The notes: generated from the sequence alone by a model not told the origin. Shown: positions 37,662 to 46,892, counted from the first letter of the stretch. The stretch is DNA of 64,000 bases from Cognatilysobacter claricitrinus (GCF_045866565.1 NZ_BAAFZV010000002.1:806001-870000); one strand, 5' to 3'. Made by a program: numbers and translations.

Positions 37662-40034
37662 GTGGCGCAGGCGCCAGCTGCAACCCGCAAGAAGGCCGCG
37701 AACGCGGCCGCACCCCCGTCGCCGCGGCCCGGAATGTCTCCGGGGCGCCAGCGCATGGCGCGCGATATCTCGCTGATCTTCATCGCGCCCGCGCTGCTGT
37801 ATCTGGTCGCGACGCTGTTCACGTACTCGCCGCAGGATCCGGGCTGGACCAGCTCCGGCGCGGTGACGACGCCGCTGCACAACGTGGGCGGTTCGATCGG
37901 CGCGATCATCGCCGACATCATCTTCAATCTGCTCGGCTTCGCGGCCTACCTGCTGCCGGTGATCCTCGGCGCGATCGTCTGGATCGCGATGTTCCAGAAG
38001 GACAGCGAGGTCGAGAAGAGCGACCTGACCCCCGCATTGCGGCTGGTCGGGCTGGTCGCATTCCTGATCGCGATGACCGGCCTGCTGCATCTGCGTCTGG
38101 GCACGGTCGACGCCGATCTTTCGCGCGCGGGCGGCATCCTCGGCCGCCTCGTCGGCCGCTCACTGGCGCGTGGCTTCGGGCAGCTCGGCGGCAACCTGTT
38201 CCTGTTGGCCCTGCTGCTGACGTCGGTGACGCTGGCGACGGGGCTGTCCTGGCTGCATGTCATGGATCGCCTCGGCGGCTGGGTGCTCGCCGCGGGCCCA
38301 TTCGTCTCGAAGGTGTTCCGCCGTAGCGCCCGCGAAGTGGTCGAGCGCCGCGAGGTCAGCGTGCTCCGCGAGGAGCGTGAGCAGGTGCGCAAGGTCGAGA
38401 CAGAGAAGCGCGAAAAGCGCGCGCCGGTGAAGATCGAACCGCCGCCGGCGCCGGTCGTTGAAAAGAGCGAACGCGCGAAGCGTGAGCAGCAGATCCCGCT
38501 GTTCCACGTGCCCGACGGCACCGGCATTCCGCCGCTCGCGTTGCTGGACGACCCGAAGCCGCAGCCGAAGGGCTACGACCCGGACACGCTGGAGACGCTG
38601 TCGCGCCAAATTGAGTTCAAACTCAAGGACTTCCGGATCGATGCTCACGTAGTGGGTGCATATCCGGGTCCCGTCATCACGCGTTTCGAGATCGAACCTG
38701 CGCCCGGCATCAAAGTCAGCCAGATTTCCAGTCTGGATAAGGACATAGCGCGTGGACTTTCAGTAAAGTCTGTGCGCGTGGTCGACGTCATTCCGGGCAA
38801 GTCGGTGATCGGCCTGGAGATCCCGAACGTCAACCGGGAAATGATCTACCTGTCGGAACTCCTTCGTTCGAAGGAATACGACAAGTCGACCAGCCCGCTC
38901 ACGCTCGCGCTTGGCAAGGACATCGCGGGCCGGCCCACGGTCGCCGACCTCGCGCGCATGCCGCACCTGCTGGTGGCCGGTACGACCGGTTCGGGCAAGT
39001 CCGTCGCGGTGAACGCGATGGTGCTGTCGCTGCTCTACAAGGCGTCGGCGAAGGACGTGCGGCTGCTGATGATCGACCCGAAGATGCTGGAACTCAGCGT
39101 CTACCAGGGCATTCCGCACCTTCTCGCGCCGGTCGTGACCGACATGAAGGAGGCGGCGAACGGCCTGCGCTGGTGCGTGGCCGAGATGGAGCGCCGCTAC
39201 AAGCTGATGTCGGCCGTGGGCGTTCGAAACCTCGGCGGTTTCAACAAGAAGGTGACCGACGCGATCAACGCCGGGCAGCCGCTGATGGACCCGCTGTTCC
39301 GACCGAATGCGGAAGCGGGTGAGGTGCCCCGCCAGCTCGAGCCGCTGCCGCACATCGTCATCTTCATCGACGAATTCGCCGACATGATGATGATCGTCGG
39401 CAAGAAGGTCGAAGAGCTCATCGCGCGCCTGGCGCAGAAGTCGCGCGCCGCGGGCATGCACCTGATCCTCGCGACGCAGCGGCCTTCGGTGGACGTCATC
39501 ACCGGCCTGATCAAAGCGAACATCCCGACGCGCATCGCGTTCCAGGTGTCGTCCAAGATCGACTCCCGCACGATCCTCGACCAGTCGGGCGCGGAGACGC
39601 TGCTCGGCCACGGCGACATGCTGTACATGCCGCCCGGAACGTCGATGCCCGAACGCGTGCACGGCGCGTTCGTGAGCGACGAGGAAGTGCATCGCGTCGT
39701 GGAGCATCTCAAGCAGATCGGAGGCGGGCCGGATTACATCGAGGGCGTGCTCGACGAAGTGCAGACGATGGGAGACGGCGTCGTCGTCGGCGCGACCGGG
39801 CTTCCCGAATCGAGCGGCGGTGGCGGCGACGAGTCCGACCCGCTGTACGACGAGGCCGTTCGCATCGTGACGGAGAGCCGTCGCGCGTCGATCTCGGGCG
39901 TCCAGCGGCGCCTGAAGATCGGCTACAACCGCGCCGCGCGCCTGATCGAGGCGATGGAAGCGGCAGGCGTGGTGACGCCGCCCGAGCACAACGGCGATCG
40001 CAGCGTGCTGGCGCCACCTCCGCCCAAGCACTGA
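37662..40034 (+). CDS. ftsK: DNA translocase FtsK
   Basis: Septum-anchored translocase that clears the chromosome terminus and activates XerCD recombination at dif. The 790-residue protein has four or five N-terminal membrane segments (residues about 36-215), a short charged linker and the alpha/beta motor. Walker A is VAGTTGSGKSVAVNAMVL near residue 445 and Walker B is IVIFIDEFADMMM near 565. The C-terminal gamma winged helix runs from DPLYDEAVRIV to the end (SRRASISGVQRRLKIGYNRA). GTG start at 37662. The linker is much shorter than in E. coli, as is usual outside the enterics. Confidence 0.97.
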   Translation: MAQAPAATRKKAANAAAPPSPRPGMSPGRQRMARDISLIFIAPALLYLVATLFTYSPQDPGWTSSGAVTTPLHNVGGSIGAIIADIIFNLLGFAAYLLPVILGAIVWIAMFQKDSEVEKSDLTPALRLVGLVAFLIAMTGLLHLRLGTVDADLSRAGGILGRLVGRSLARGFGQLGGNLFLLALLLTSVTLATGLSWLHVMDRLGGWVLAAGPFVSKVFRRSAREVVERREVSVLREEREQVRKVETEKREKRAPVKIEPPPAPVVEKSERAKREQQIPLFHVPDGTGIPPLALLDDPKPQPKGYDPDTLETLSRQIEFKLKDFRIDAHVVGAYPGPVITRFEIEPAPGIKVSQISSLDKDIARGLSVKSVRVVDVIPGKSVIGLEIPNVNREMIYLSELLRSKEYDKSTSPLTLALGKDIAGRPTVADLARMPHLLVAGTTGSGKSVAVNAMVLSLLYKASAKDVRLLMIDPKMLELSVYQGIPHLLAPVVTDMKEAANGLRWCVAEMERRYKLMSAVGVRNLGGFNKKVTDAINAGQPLMDPLFRPNAEAGEVPRQLEPLPHIVIFIDEFADMMMIVGKKVEELIARLAQKSRAAGMHLILATQRPSVDVITGLIKANIPTRIAFQVSSKIDSRTILDQSGAETLLGHGDMLYMPPGTSMPERVHGAFVSDEEVHRVVEHLKQIGGGPDYIEGVLDEVQTMGDGVVVGATGLPESSGGGGDESDPLYDEAVRIVTESRRASISGVQRRLKIGYNRAARLIEAMEAAGVVTPPEHNGDRSVLAPPPPKH

Positions 40035-40131
40035 CGTCGCGCTGAAGGCGGGGACGTGCCGACGGCGTCGCTCGCACCCTGTTCATGAAACGCCGCACAG
40101 ACTCGCGGCAGACCTTTTTCTGGAGATCGCC

Positions 40132-40755
40132 ATGCGTTCCATGACGACCCTGGCCGCCGCCGGCCTGATGCTTTTCGCGGGGGTCGCCTCCGCAGGCGCG
40201 CGCGACCAGCTCAACACGTTCACCAAGGGCCTGAAGACGCTCGACGGACGCTTCACGCAGCAGGTCTTCGACCAGAAGGGCAAGCTCAAGGAGTCGAGCA
40301 GCGGACGCGTGTCGCTGTCGGCGCCGAAGCAGTTCCGTTGGGAGTACGCCAAACCGTATCCGCAGCAGATCGTTGCCGACGGCACGACGGTGTGGATCTA
40401 CGAGCCCGACCTGCAACAAGTGACCAAGCGACCGCAGGGCGCGGAGGAACGCACCAGCCCGCTCGCTGCGCTGACCGACCCGTCGCGCCTCGACGCGCAG
40501 TTCAAGGTGCAGGAGGCCGGCACGGCGAACGGTCTGGAATGGCTGACGCTCACGCCCAAGGGTGACGCCGCGGCGTCCGGCTTCCGCAGCGCCAGGCTGG
40601 GCTTCGGGCCGACGGGATTGGCGCGGATGCAGGTCGTCGACCAGCTGGGTCAGCGCACCGATATCAGCTTCAGCGACCTCAAGCGCAACGCGCCGCTTCC
40701 CGCGGCCACGTTCCGGTTCGCCGTGCCGAAGGGCGTCGACGTCATCGGCGGCTGA
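40132..40755 (+). CDS. lolA: Outer-membrane lipoprotein carrier protein LolA
   Basis: Periplasmic chaperone that ferries lipoproteins from LolCDE to LolB. The 207-residue precursor has a signal peptide (MTTLAAAGLMLFAGVASAGA, cleavage near residue 22). The LolA fold follows: LDGRFTQQVFDQKGKLKESS, FRWEYAKPYPQQIVADG, VWIYEPDLQQVTKRP. A GGAG Shine-Dalgarno precedes the ATG. It follows ftsK, the conserved ftsK-lolA-rarA order, here interrupted by one extra gene. Confidence 0.96.
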   Translation: MRSMTTLAAAGLMLFAGVASAGARDQLNTFTKGLKTLDGRFTQQVFDQKGKLKESSSGRVSLSAPKQFRWEYAKPYPQQIVADGTTVWIYEPDLQQVTKRPQGAEERTSPLAALTDPSRLDAQFKVQEAGTANGLEWLTLTPKGDAAASGFRSARLGFGPTGLARMQVVDQLGQRTDISFSDLKRNAPLPAATFRFAVPKGVDVIGG

Positions 40756-40777
40756 CACGAGAGCAGGGCATCGATTG

Positions 40778-40803
40778 AGGGGGCGGGCGACCGCCCCTTT
40801 TTC
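40778..40803 (+). terminator. Terminator after lolA
   Basis: GGGGCGG (40780-40786), loop GCGA and CCGCCCC (40791-40797) form a GC stem extended by weaker pairs and followed by five T, about 25 bases after the lolA stop. Confidence 0.8.
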
Positions 40804-40968
40804 GTGTCCGCCGATCCCGCGATTGCGACCGTCGGGTGAAGACGTCGAAACATGCCTTAACCGTTTGGAAAGACTGGAGTTTTTGCGCAGGCGATATCAC
40901 GGATCGTCCACGCGCCGATCCCGAGAGTGGCCTTCACACGACGCATCGCGTCCCGCAAGGCCCCTGCA

Positions 40969-41673
40969 ATGCCGCTTCGCAGCACGCTCCTCTCGGTCGG
41001 CACCTTCGCCGCTCTCGCCACCACCTCCCTCGTCGCCGGCCACCACGCCGCGCCGGGGGCTCCGCTGGCAGCCCGTCCCGTCGCACCGGCCGCGGCTTCG
41101 CGCGTCGAAGCACGCGAGCAGGTGGACGACGCCGTGGCCGCATCGGTGATCGGTAGCATCACGCGCCAGTTCGACACCTCGGACGTGGTCGTGCAGCTCG
41201 GCAAGGTGCAGGTCCGCCCCGCGAGCATCCAGGACCGCCAGGTCACCGGCGACGGCCGCCTTCGTATCGACGGGCAGGGCGAGTGGATTCCGTTCCGCTT
41301 CGCCGCGATGTACGACACCGCGAGCACCGAGGTGACCTACCCGCAGCTCGAGCTCGGCGGTGGCGACGGCAAGGCTGTCGTGGCGGGCTCGCCGCTGGCG
41401 GTCTCGCTCGATCGCCAGGTCGCAAAGGCGCTGCAGGGCGAGTTCCAGAGCCAGCCGGTGAAGTGGACCTCGGGCAAGGTCGACGCGACCAACGTCGGGC
41501 GCTTCGTGCGCGTCAACGGCGAAGGTCTGGTCGACTTCGGACCGGACGGTTCGACGCCCGCGCAGGTGCAGGGGCTGTACGACAGCGTGGCGCACCGCTG
41601 GGTGCGCGTGCATTACGAACTCGGCCCGGGCAGCGAGTGGTCGGCCACAACGACCGGCATCGCGAGCCTCTGA
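40969..41673 (+). CDS. Exported protein of unknown function between lolA and rarA
   Basis: A 234-residue protein (248 if the in-frame ATG at 40927 is used) with a signal peptide-like start, LRSTLLSVGTFAALATTSLVAG. The mature part contains two short beta-rich segments, VVQLGKVQVRPASIQDRQ and WIPFRFAAMYDTASTEV, and ends in VHYELGPGSEWSATTTGIA. I do not recognise a family. It is probably periplasmic. It has no obvious operon partner: a terminator separates it from lolA, and rarA starts 44 bases later. Confidence 0.65.
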   Translation: MPLRSTLLSVGTFAALATTSLVAGHHAAPGAPLAARPVAPAAASRVEAREQVDDAVAASVIGSITRQFDTSDVVVQLGKVQVRPASIQDRQVTGDGRLRIDGQGEWIPFRFAAMYDTASTEVTYPQLELGGGDGKAVVAGSPLAVSLDRQVAKALQGEFQSQPVKWTSGKVDATNVGRFVRVNGEGLVDFGPDGSTPAQVQGLYDSVAHRWVRVHYELGPGSEWSATTTGIASL

Positions 41674-41717
41674 CGCGCGGCTGCTAAGGTGCGGGGCCCG
41701 TCCCCGCATCGCACGCC

Positions 41718-43079
41718 GTGGCCCGACGTCCCTCACTTTTCGTTCGCGACGACGACCCCGCCGTCGATTCGCTGCGTCCGCTCGCCGAGCGCATGCGTCC
41801 GCGCACGCTGGACGAGATGGTCGGCCAGAAGCGACTGCTCGCGCCCAACTCGGCGCTACGACGCGCCGTCGAATCCGGGCGCGTGCACTCGATGGTGCTG
41901 TGGGGCCCGCCGGGCTGCGGAAAGACAACGCTCGCGCTGTTGCTCGCGCACTATGCCGACGCTGAATTTCGCGCGATTTCCGCGGTGCTGTCCGGCCTTC
42001 CCGAAGTGCGGCAGGTGCTGGCCGAGGCCGCCGACCGGTTCGCCGAAGGTCGTCGCACCGTGTTGTTCGTCGACGAGGTGCACCGCTTCAACAAGGCGCA
42101 GCAGGACGCATTCCTTCCGGCGATCGAACGCGGCACGATCGTCTTCGTCGGTGCGACCACCGAGAACCCGTCGTTCGAACTGAACTCCGCGCTGCTGTCG
42201 CGATGCCGCGTGCACGTGATGGAAGCGGTCGCGGTCGACGACCTGGTCGAGGCGTTGCACCGCGCGCTTTCCGACGCGGAGCGCGGGCTCGGCGGTCTCG
42301 GGCTGCAGGTCGACGAGGAACTATTGCGCCAGATCGCGACCGCGGCCGACGGCGACGTCCGTCGCGCGCTGACGCTGTTGGAAATCGCCGCCGAACTCGC
42401 GACGGGCGAGGGCGGCCGCATCACCGAAACCACGCTCGCGCAGGTGCTGGCCGACCGCACGCGCCGCTTCGACAAGGGCGGCGAGCAGTTCTACGACCAG
42501 ATCTCGGCGCTGCACAAATCGGTGCGCAGCTCCAACCCCGACGCCGCGATCTACTGGCTCGCGCGCATGCTCGACGGCGGCGCCGACCCGAACTACCTCG
42601 CACGACGCATCACGCGCATGGCGGTGGAGGACATCGGACTCGCCGACCCGCGCGCGCTCGAAATGGCGATCGATGCTTGGGAAACGTTCGACCGCCTCGG
42701 CAGCCCCGAAGGCGAACTGGCACTCGCGCAGGTGGTGATCTATCTCGCCACGACCGCGAAATCGAACGCCGGCTACGTCGCCTGGAACGAGGCGCGCAAT
42801 GACGTTCGCACCCTGGGAACGCAGGATGTCCCGCTGCATCTGCGCAACGCGCCGACCAAGCTGATGAAGTCGCTCGGTTATTCGAAGGGCTACCAGTACG
42901 ACCATGACGCCGAAGGCGGCATCGCGCTGGACCAGACGGGTTTTCCGGATGCCATGGGCGAGCGCGTCTATTACCGGCCGGTCGACCGCGGCCTCGAGAT
43001 CAAACTGGGCGAGAAGCTCGCGCGGTTGCGGCAGCTGCGTGCGGATGCGCGCGGGGACTCGCCGGGCAGCGATTCCTAG
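41718..43079 (+). CDS. rarA: Replication-associated recombination protein RarA (MgsA)
   Basis: AAA+ ATPase related to clamp loaders, acting at stalled forks. The 453-residue protein has LAERMRPRTLDEMVGQKRLL, Walker A WGPPGCGKTTLALLLAHY near residue 60, Walker B VLFVDEVHRFNKAQQDAF and sensor VGATTENPSFELNSALLSRC. The C-terminal tetramerisation domain includes SNPDAAIYWLARML and RRITRMAVEDIGLADPRA. GTG start. The usual downstream serS is not here. Confidence 0.97.
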   Translation: MARRPSLFVRDDDPAVDSLRPLAERMRPRTLDEMVGQKRLLAPNSALRRAVESGRVHSMVLWGPPGCGKTTLALLLAHYADAEFRAISAVLSGLPEVRQVLAEAADRFAEGRRTVLFVDEVHRFNKAQQDAFLPAIERGTIVFVGATTENPSFELNSALLSRCRVHVMEAVAVDDLVEALHRALSDAERGLGGLGLQVDEELLRQIATAADGDVRRALTLLEIAAELATGEGGRITETTLAQVLADRTRRFDKGGEQFYDQISALHKSVRSSNPDAAIYWLARMLDGGADPNYLARRITRMAVEDIGLADPRALEMAIDAWETFDRLGSPEGELALAQVVIYLATTAKSNAGYVAWNEARNDVRTLGTQDVPLHLRNAPTKLMKSLGYSKGYQYDHDAEGGIALDQTGFPDAMGERVYYRPVDRGLEIKLGEKLARLRQLRADARGDSPGSDS

Positions 43080-43121
43080 CGTCCTTGCAAGCCTGCAAGG
43101 AAACGCCGCTACGTCGCTGGA

Positions 43122-43565
43122 CTAGAACTCGAAAGTCACTGAGCCGCCAACGGGCAGCGCCTGCCACTGCGCATCGAGTTCAGCGATGCGATCGCGCACG
43201 GCGATGACGTCGTCGATCGTGACCGCCAGTGCCGGGCATTCGCGGGCGCGGCAGGTGACCTGGTAGAGGTCGAGCATCGCTTCCGGCTCGCTGTTCCCGC
43301 CCGACCACGCGTCGCCCTGGAAGACTTCGACCAGGCGCTCGACGCCGTCGCTTTCGGGCTCCGCATCCATCCGGAAGTTCGCGGCTTCGCCATGGCTCAC
43401 GCGCGTCAGGAAACCGCGCTTGTGCAGCACGCTTTCGACCGCGTAATGCACCATGTCGTGCGGAATGATGCGCTGCTTCGGGCAGTCGATGGTTTCGACG
43501 CTGCCGCCCCGATCGACCGTCATCCGGTCGTACTTGCCGCTGCCCTTGGTGAACGAGATCCGCAT
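43122..43565 (-). CDS. Conserved hypothetical protein downstream of the nucleotide-sugar epimerase
   Basis: A 147-residue soluble protein starting MRISFTKGSGKYDRMTVDRG and containing CPKQRIIPHDMVHYAVESVL, with a His-Asp-x2-His arrangement, and an acidic C-terminal half. An 11-residue longer frame exists, but the chosen ATG gives a tidy five-base gap to the upstream epimerase. I do not recognise a named family. The operon position is probably incidental. Confidence 0.6.
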   Translation of the reverse strand: MRISFTKGSGKYDRMTVDRGGSVETIDCPKQRIIPHDMVHYAVESVLHKRGFLTRVSHGEAANFRMDAEPESDGVERLVEVFQGDAWSGGNSEPEAMLDLYQVTCRARECPALAVTIDDVIAVRDRIAELDAQWQALPVGGSVTFEF

Positions 43566-43570
43566 TCGCG

Positions 43571-44575
43571 TCAGACCCCGTAATACCCGCGGTACCACTC
43601 GACGAACTTCGCGACGCCCGTTTCAACCGGCGTCGACGGCGCATAACCGGTGTCGCGACGCAGCGCTTCGACGTCGGCATAGGTATCGGGCACGTCGCCC
43701 GGCTGCATCGGCACGAGGCGACGCTCGGCCTTCCGGCCCAGGCAGTCTTCCAGCACCTCGATGTAGCGCAGCAGTTCGACCGGGCGGTGGCTGCCGATGT
43801 TGTAGACCCGGTACGGCGCAGTCGACATCGCGGGCGAAGCGAGCAGCGACGCGTCGTCCGACGCCTGCGGCACCGTGTCGAGCGTGCGGATCACGCCTTC
43901 GACGATGTCGTCGATATAGGTGAAATCGCGGCTGTGACGCCCGTGATTGAACACGTCGATCGGCTCGCCGGCGAGGATCTTCCGCGTGAACAGGAACAGC
44001 GCCATGTCCGGGCGGCCCCAGGGACCGTAGACCGTGAAGAAGCGCAGGCCCGTCGTCGGCAACGCGTACAGGTGGCTGTACGTGTGCGCCATCAGCTCGT
44101 TCGCCTTCTTGGTCGCGGCGTACAGGCTGACGGGGTGGTCGACGCTGTGTTCGACGGCGAACGGCAGCTCGCGATTCGCGCCGTAGACCGAGCTGGACGA
44201 CGCATACACGAGATGTTCGACGCCGCCATGCCGGCAGGCTTCCAGCACGTTGATGAAGCCGACCAGGTTGCTGTCGATGTAGGCGCGCGGGTTCTCGAGC
44301 GAGTAGCGCACGCCGGCCTGCGCCGCGAGGTTGACCACGCGTTGCGGCTTGAACTCGGCGAACGCGCGATCCATCGCCTCGCGGTCCTCGAGCTTGGCGT
44401 GCACGAACCGGAAGTCGTGGCCCGGCACGACCCGCGAAAGACGATCGCGCTTGAGTTGCGGGTCGTAATAGTCGTTGAGGTCGTCGAAGCCCAGCACCTC
44501 GTCGCCGCGCTCGATCAGGCGCTTGGTGAGGTGGGAACCGATGAAGCCGGCGGCGCCGGTCACGAGCACGCGCAT
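43571..44575 (-). CDS. NAD-dependent epimerase, UDP-glucuronate 4-epimerase-like
   Basis: Short-chain dehydrogenase/reductase-type sugar-nucleotide epimerase. The 334-residue enzyme has the NAD motif VLVTGAAGFIGSHLTKRLIE, the GFDDLNDYYDPQLKRDRL loop typical of UDP-glucuronate epimerases, and the catalytic Ser plus YAATKK (Tyr-x3-Lys) in SVDHPVSLYAATKKANELMA. FFTVYGPWGRPDMALFLFT is also typical. It is encoded 10 bases after the nucleotide-sugar dehydrogenase on the same strand, so the pair likely converts a UDP-sugar to an epimerised UDP-uronic acid. Exact substrate unproven. Confidence 0.87.
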   Translation of the reverse strand: MRVLVTGAAGFIGSHLTKRLIERGDEVLGFDDLNDYYDPQLKRDRLSRVVPGHDFRFVHAKLEDREAMDRAFAEFKPQRVVNLAAQAGVRYSLENPRAYIDSNLVGFINVLEACRHGGVEHLVYASSSSVYGANRELPFAVEHSVDHPVSLYAATKKANELMAHTYSHLYALPTTGLRFFTVYGPWGRPDMALFLFTRKILAGEPIDVFNHGRHSRDFTYIDDIVEGVIRTLDTVPQASDDASLLASPAMSTAPYRVYNIGSHRPVELLRYIEVLEDCLGRKAERRLVPMQPGDVPDTYADVEALRRDTGYAPSTPVETGVAKFVEWYRGYYGV

Positions 44576-44585
44576 GGCGGGATCC

Positions 44586-45878
44586 TCAGAGGCGACCGTG
44601 GACGAGGTCGCGGGGCAGGGCGCCCTTGACGTCGAAAATGACGGCGTCGCCCGTGCCGAACGCGACGACCGATGCACCGGCATCCTGCACGAACTCCGTG
44701 TGCGGCACGGCGAGGACGACGGCGTCGTAGTCGCCAGCCTTCGGGCTATCGACGAGGCGCAGCCCGTGCTCGCGATGCGCTTCCCCGGCATCGACGCGCG
44801 GATCGTGCACGTCCACGCGCGCACCGTAGGCAGCGAGCTCCGACACGATGTCGACCACCCGCGTATTGCGCAGGTCGCCGCAGTTCTCCTTGAACGCGAG
44901 GCCCAGCACCAGCACGCGCGGATGCGGCGGCGGTGTGTCCTTCGCGGCGATCAGCCGCAGCACGCGCTGCGCGACATGCTCGCCCATCGTGTCGTTGATG
45001 CGCCGGCCGGCGAGGATTACCTCGGGGTGGTAGCCGATGCCCTGCGCCTTGTGCGTCAGGTAATAGGGGTCGACGCCGATGCAATGCCCGCCGACCAGGC
45101 CTGGGCGAAACGGCAGGAAGTTCCATTTCGTTCCGGCCGCCTCGAGCACTTCGAGTGTGTCGAGCCCGAGTTTCTCGAAGATCAGCGCGAGCTCGTTGAC
45201 GAGCGCGATGTTGACGTCGCGCTGGATGTTCTCGATGACCTTCGCCGCTTCCGCCACGCGGATGCTCGACGCCAGATGCGTGCCGGCCGGCACCACCGCG
45301 CGATACAGCGCGTCGACGAATTGCCCGGCGGCCTCGCTCGAGCCCGACGTCACCTTGACGATGTCGGGCAGCTTGTGGCGACGGTCGCCCGGATTGATGC
45401 GTTCGGGGCTGTAGCCGACGTGGAAATCCTCGCGATAGCGCAGGCCGGACTCGCGCTCGAGGATCGGCACGCAGACTTCTTCGGTCGCGCCCGGGTACAC
45501 CGTCGATTCGTAGATGACGACGCCACCGCGCTTCAACGCGCGGCCAACGGCGCGGCTCGCGGCCTCGAGCGGCGCGAGATCCGGACGCTTGAACTCGTCG
45601 ACCGGCGTCGGAACGGTGATGATGAAAACATCCCGATCGGCGAGTGCAGCGGCGTCCGACTCGAACCGCAGGCGACTGGCGCGCTGGAAATCGCCGCCGT
45701 CGGCTTCGCCGGTGCGGTCGTGGCCGGCGCGCAACTCGTCGATGCGCCCTGCGTCGATGTCGAAGCCGACGGTGTCGTGCGTGGCCCCGAATGCGGTGGC
45801 GAGCGGCAGGCCGACATAGCCCAGGCCGACGACGGCGATGCGTGCTTCGGCAAGGACGGGCAGGGGCGTGTCGTGCAT
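44586..45878 (-). CDS. Nucleotide-sugar dehydrogenase (TviB/WbpO-like)
   Basis: Four-electron NAD-dependent oxidation of a UDP-sugar to the uronic acid. The 430-residue enzyme has the Rossmann motif IAVVGLGYVGLPLATAFG, TVPTPVDEFKRPDL, ESTVYPGATEE, and the catalytic Cys in PGLVGGHCIGVDPYYLTHKA. A C-terminal UDP-binding domain (VLVLGLAFKENCGDLRNTRV) follows. The HCIGVDPYYLTHKA form is characteristic of the UDP-GalNAc/UDP-GlcNAc dehydrogenase branch rather than UDP-glucose dehydrogenase, though this is a judgement by eye. First gene of the minus-strand trio. Confidence 0.88.
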   Translation of the reverse strand: MHDTPLPVLAEARIAVVGLGYVGLPLATAFGATHDTVGFDIDAGRIDELRAGHDRTGEADGGDFQRASRLRFESDAAALADRDVFIITVPTPVDEFKRPDLAPLEAASRAVGRALKRGGVVIYESTVYPGATEEVCVPILERESGLRYREDFHVGYSPERINPGDRRHKLPDIVKVTSGSSEAAGQFVDALYRAVVPAGTHLASSIRVAEAAKVIENIQRDVNIALVNELALIFEKLGLDTLEVLEAAGTKWNFLPFRPGLVGGHCIGVDPYYLTHKAQGIGYHPEVILAGRRINDTMGEHVAQRVLRLIAAKDTPPPHPRVLVLGLAFKENCGDLRNTRVVDIVSELAAYGARVDVHDPRVDAGEAHREHGLRLVDSPKAGDYDAVVLAVPHTEFVQDAGASVVAFGTGDAVIFDVKGALPRDLVHGRL

Positions 45879-46018
45879 GCGGGGTTCCCGTGGCGGCCGC
45901 CTATGATGCCGCGTCGGGCCGCGCCCGTCTCGGAGAAGTCCGACACCGCGCTGCGGAACCGGCCGATTCCGAACGCGACGCCGCGACACGATCCTGCCTG
46001 CACGACAGGAGGATGGCG

Positions 46019-46417
46019 ATGACGACAAGGATGTTGGCGACAGCAGTCGCCGCGATGTTGGTGCTGGCTGCCACCGCTGCGCAGGCGCAGACCGTGCAGA
46101 AGTGCGTGACCCGCGGCGGGCTGGCCCGCTACCAGAGCGAGCCGTGCGCCCGCGGCGAACGCACCGCGGAGATCTGGGACGCGACGCCGGACCCGGTGGC
46201 CCCGGCGAGCGACGAGCCGCGACCGCGTACGCGGTCGACGACGCGAAGCCGCACGGCGCGTCGCACGCCGCGAACGAGCGTCGCGATGTTGCAGACGCAC
46301 GACGAATGCGCCGATGCACGCGCCTACCGGGACGCCGTAGAACGCCGTGCCGGGCTGGCGCGCAACTACGATCTGCTGTCGGCATTGCAGGAGCGCGTGT
46401 ATCGCGCATGCCGGTGA
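46019..46417 (+). CDS. Small exported protein with DUF4124-like N-terminal motif
   Basis: A 132-residue protein with a clear signal peptide (residues 1-23, AVAAMLVLAATAAQAQ). QKCVTRGGLARYQSEPC follows, resembling the start of DUF4124 proteins. An Arg/Thr/Pro-rich linker and a helical Cys-containing end (HDECADARAYRDAVERRAG) come next. ATG 46019 is chosen over 46013 because the AGGAGG Shine-Dalgarno ends at 46012. Divergent from the nucleotide-sugar genes. Role unknown. Confidence 0.7.
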   Translation: MTTRMLATAVAAMLVLAATAAQAQTVQKCVTRGGLARYQSEPCARGERTAEIWDATPDPVAPASDEPRPRTRSTTRSRTARRTPRTSVAMLQTHDECADARAYRDAVERRAGLARNYDLLSALQERVYRACR

Positions 46418-46832
46418 CCATGCGGCGCGCGGCGCGCCGAGGCTTTGCGACGGCCGCGCATTGTGGCATCCGGCCATGACGCGCGGGTCGGCGCGAGATG
46501 GCGGACGTCGACCGTCGCTGCGGTCGTGCAGGCGAGGCCGCCCCGGCGTGGCGGCGTCCGTCGCGTCGCCCGTGCACGGACGATCGGTATGCCGCTGCTC
46601 CGCACCGGCGACGGACCGAATTGGGCACCGGCCGGACACCGCCGCATCGGACATTCCGATGCCTATCGGCAGGCGCTCGAGGTGGCATCGCAACGCGCAC
46701 CACGGGCGATCCCCGACTGCTTGACGCGCGCCGAATGCCGCGCATTCCTGCCCGCCGGACGCCGCGAAGCTGCCGCGCGCGAGGAAATTTGGCCGAAAGG
46801 CGGGTTTTCAGGCAATAAACGACGAAAACCTC
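46418..46832. other. Gap of about 410 bases without a supportable gene
   Basis: Several GC-driven open frames cross this stretch. A plus-strand frame with CLTRAECRAFLPAGRREAAA near its end could be the tail of a small degraded gene, but no start, Shine-Dalgarno or family pattern supports it. The last 40 bases before the HU promoter are AT-rich. Nothing else recognised. Confidence 0.4.
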
Positions 46833-46861
46833 TTGCAACCCGGACGCCGTCGCGCGATAAC
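46833..46861 (+). promoter_or_regulatory. Housekeeping promoter of the HU-family gene
   Basis: TTGCAA (46833-46838), a 17-base spacer and GATAAC (46856-46861) lie 31 bases before the ATG, with an AT-rich stretch upstream that could act as an UP element. Confidence 0.6.
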
Positions 46862-46892
46862 GCGCATTCCTTCCACCCGGAATCTGCAAACC

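Noticed and set aside
37662..40034. Slight AT-richer patch inside ftsK (about 38,600-38,790) as a sign of recombination
   Set aside because: The protein is continuous and fully FtsK-like through this segment, so it is ordinary codon variation.
43082..43101. Perfect 8-base hairpin TCCTTGCA/TGCAAGGA after rarA
   Set aside because: There is no T tract on either strand, so it is not supported as a terminator. It may still protect the 3' end of the rarA mRNA.
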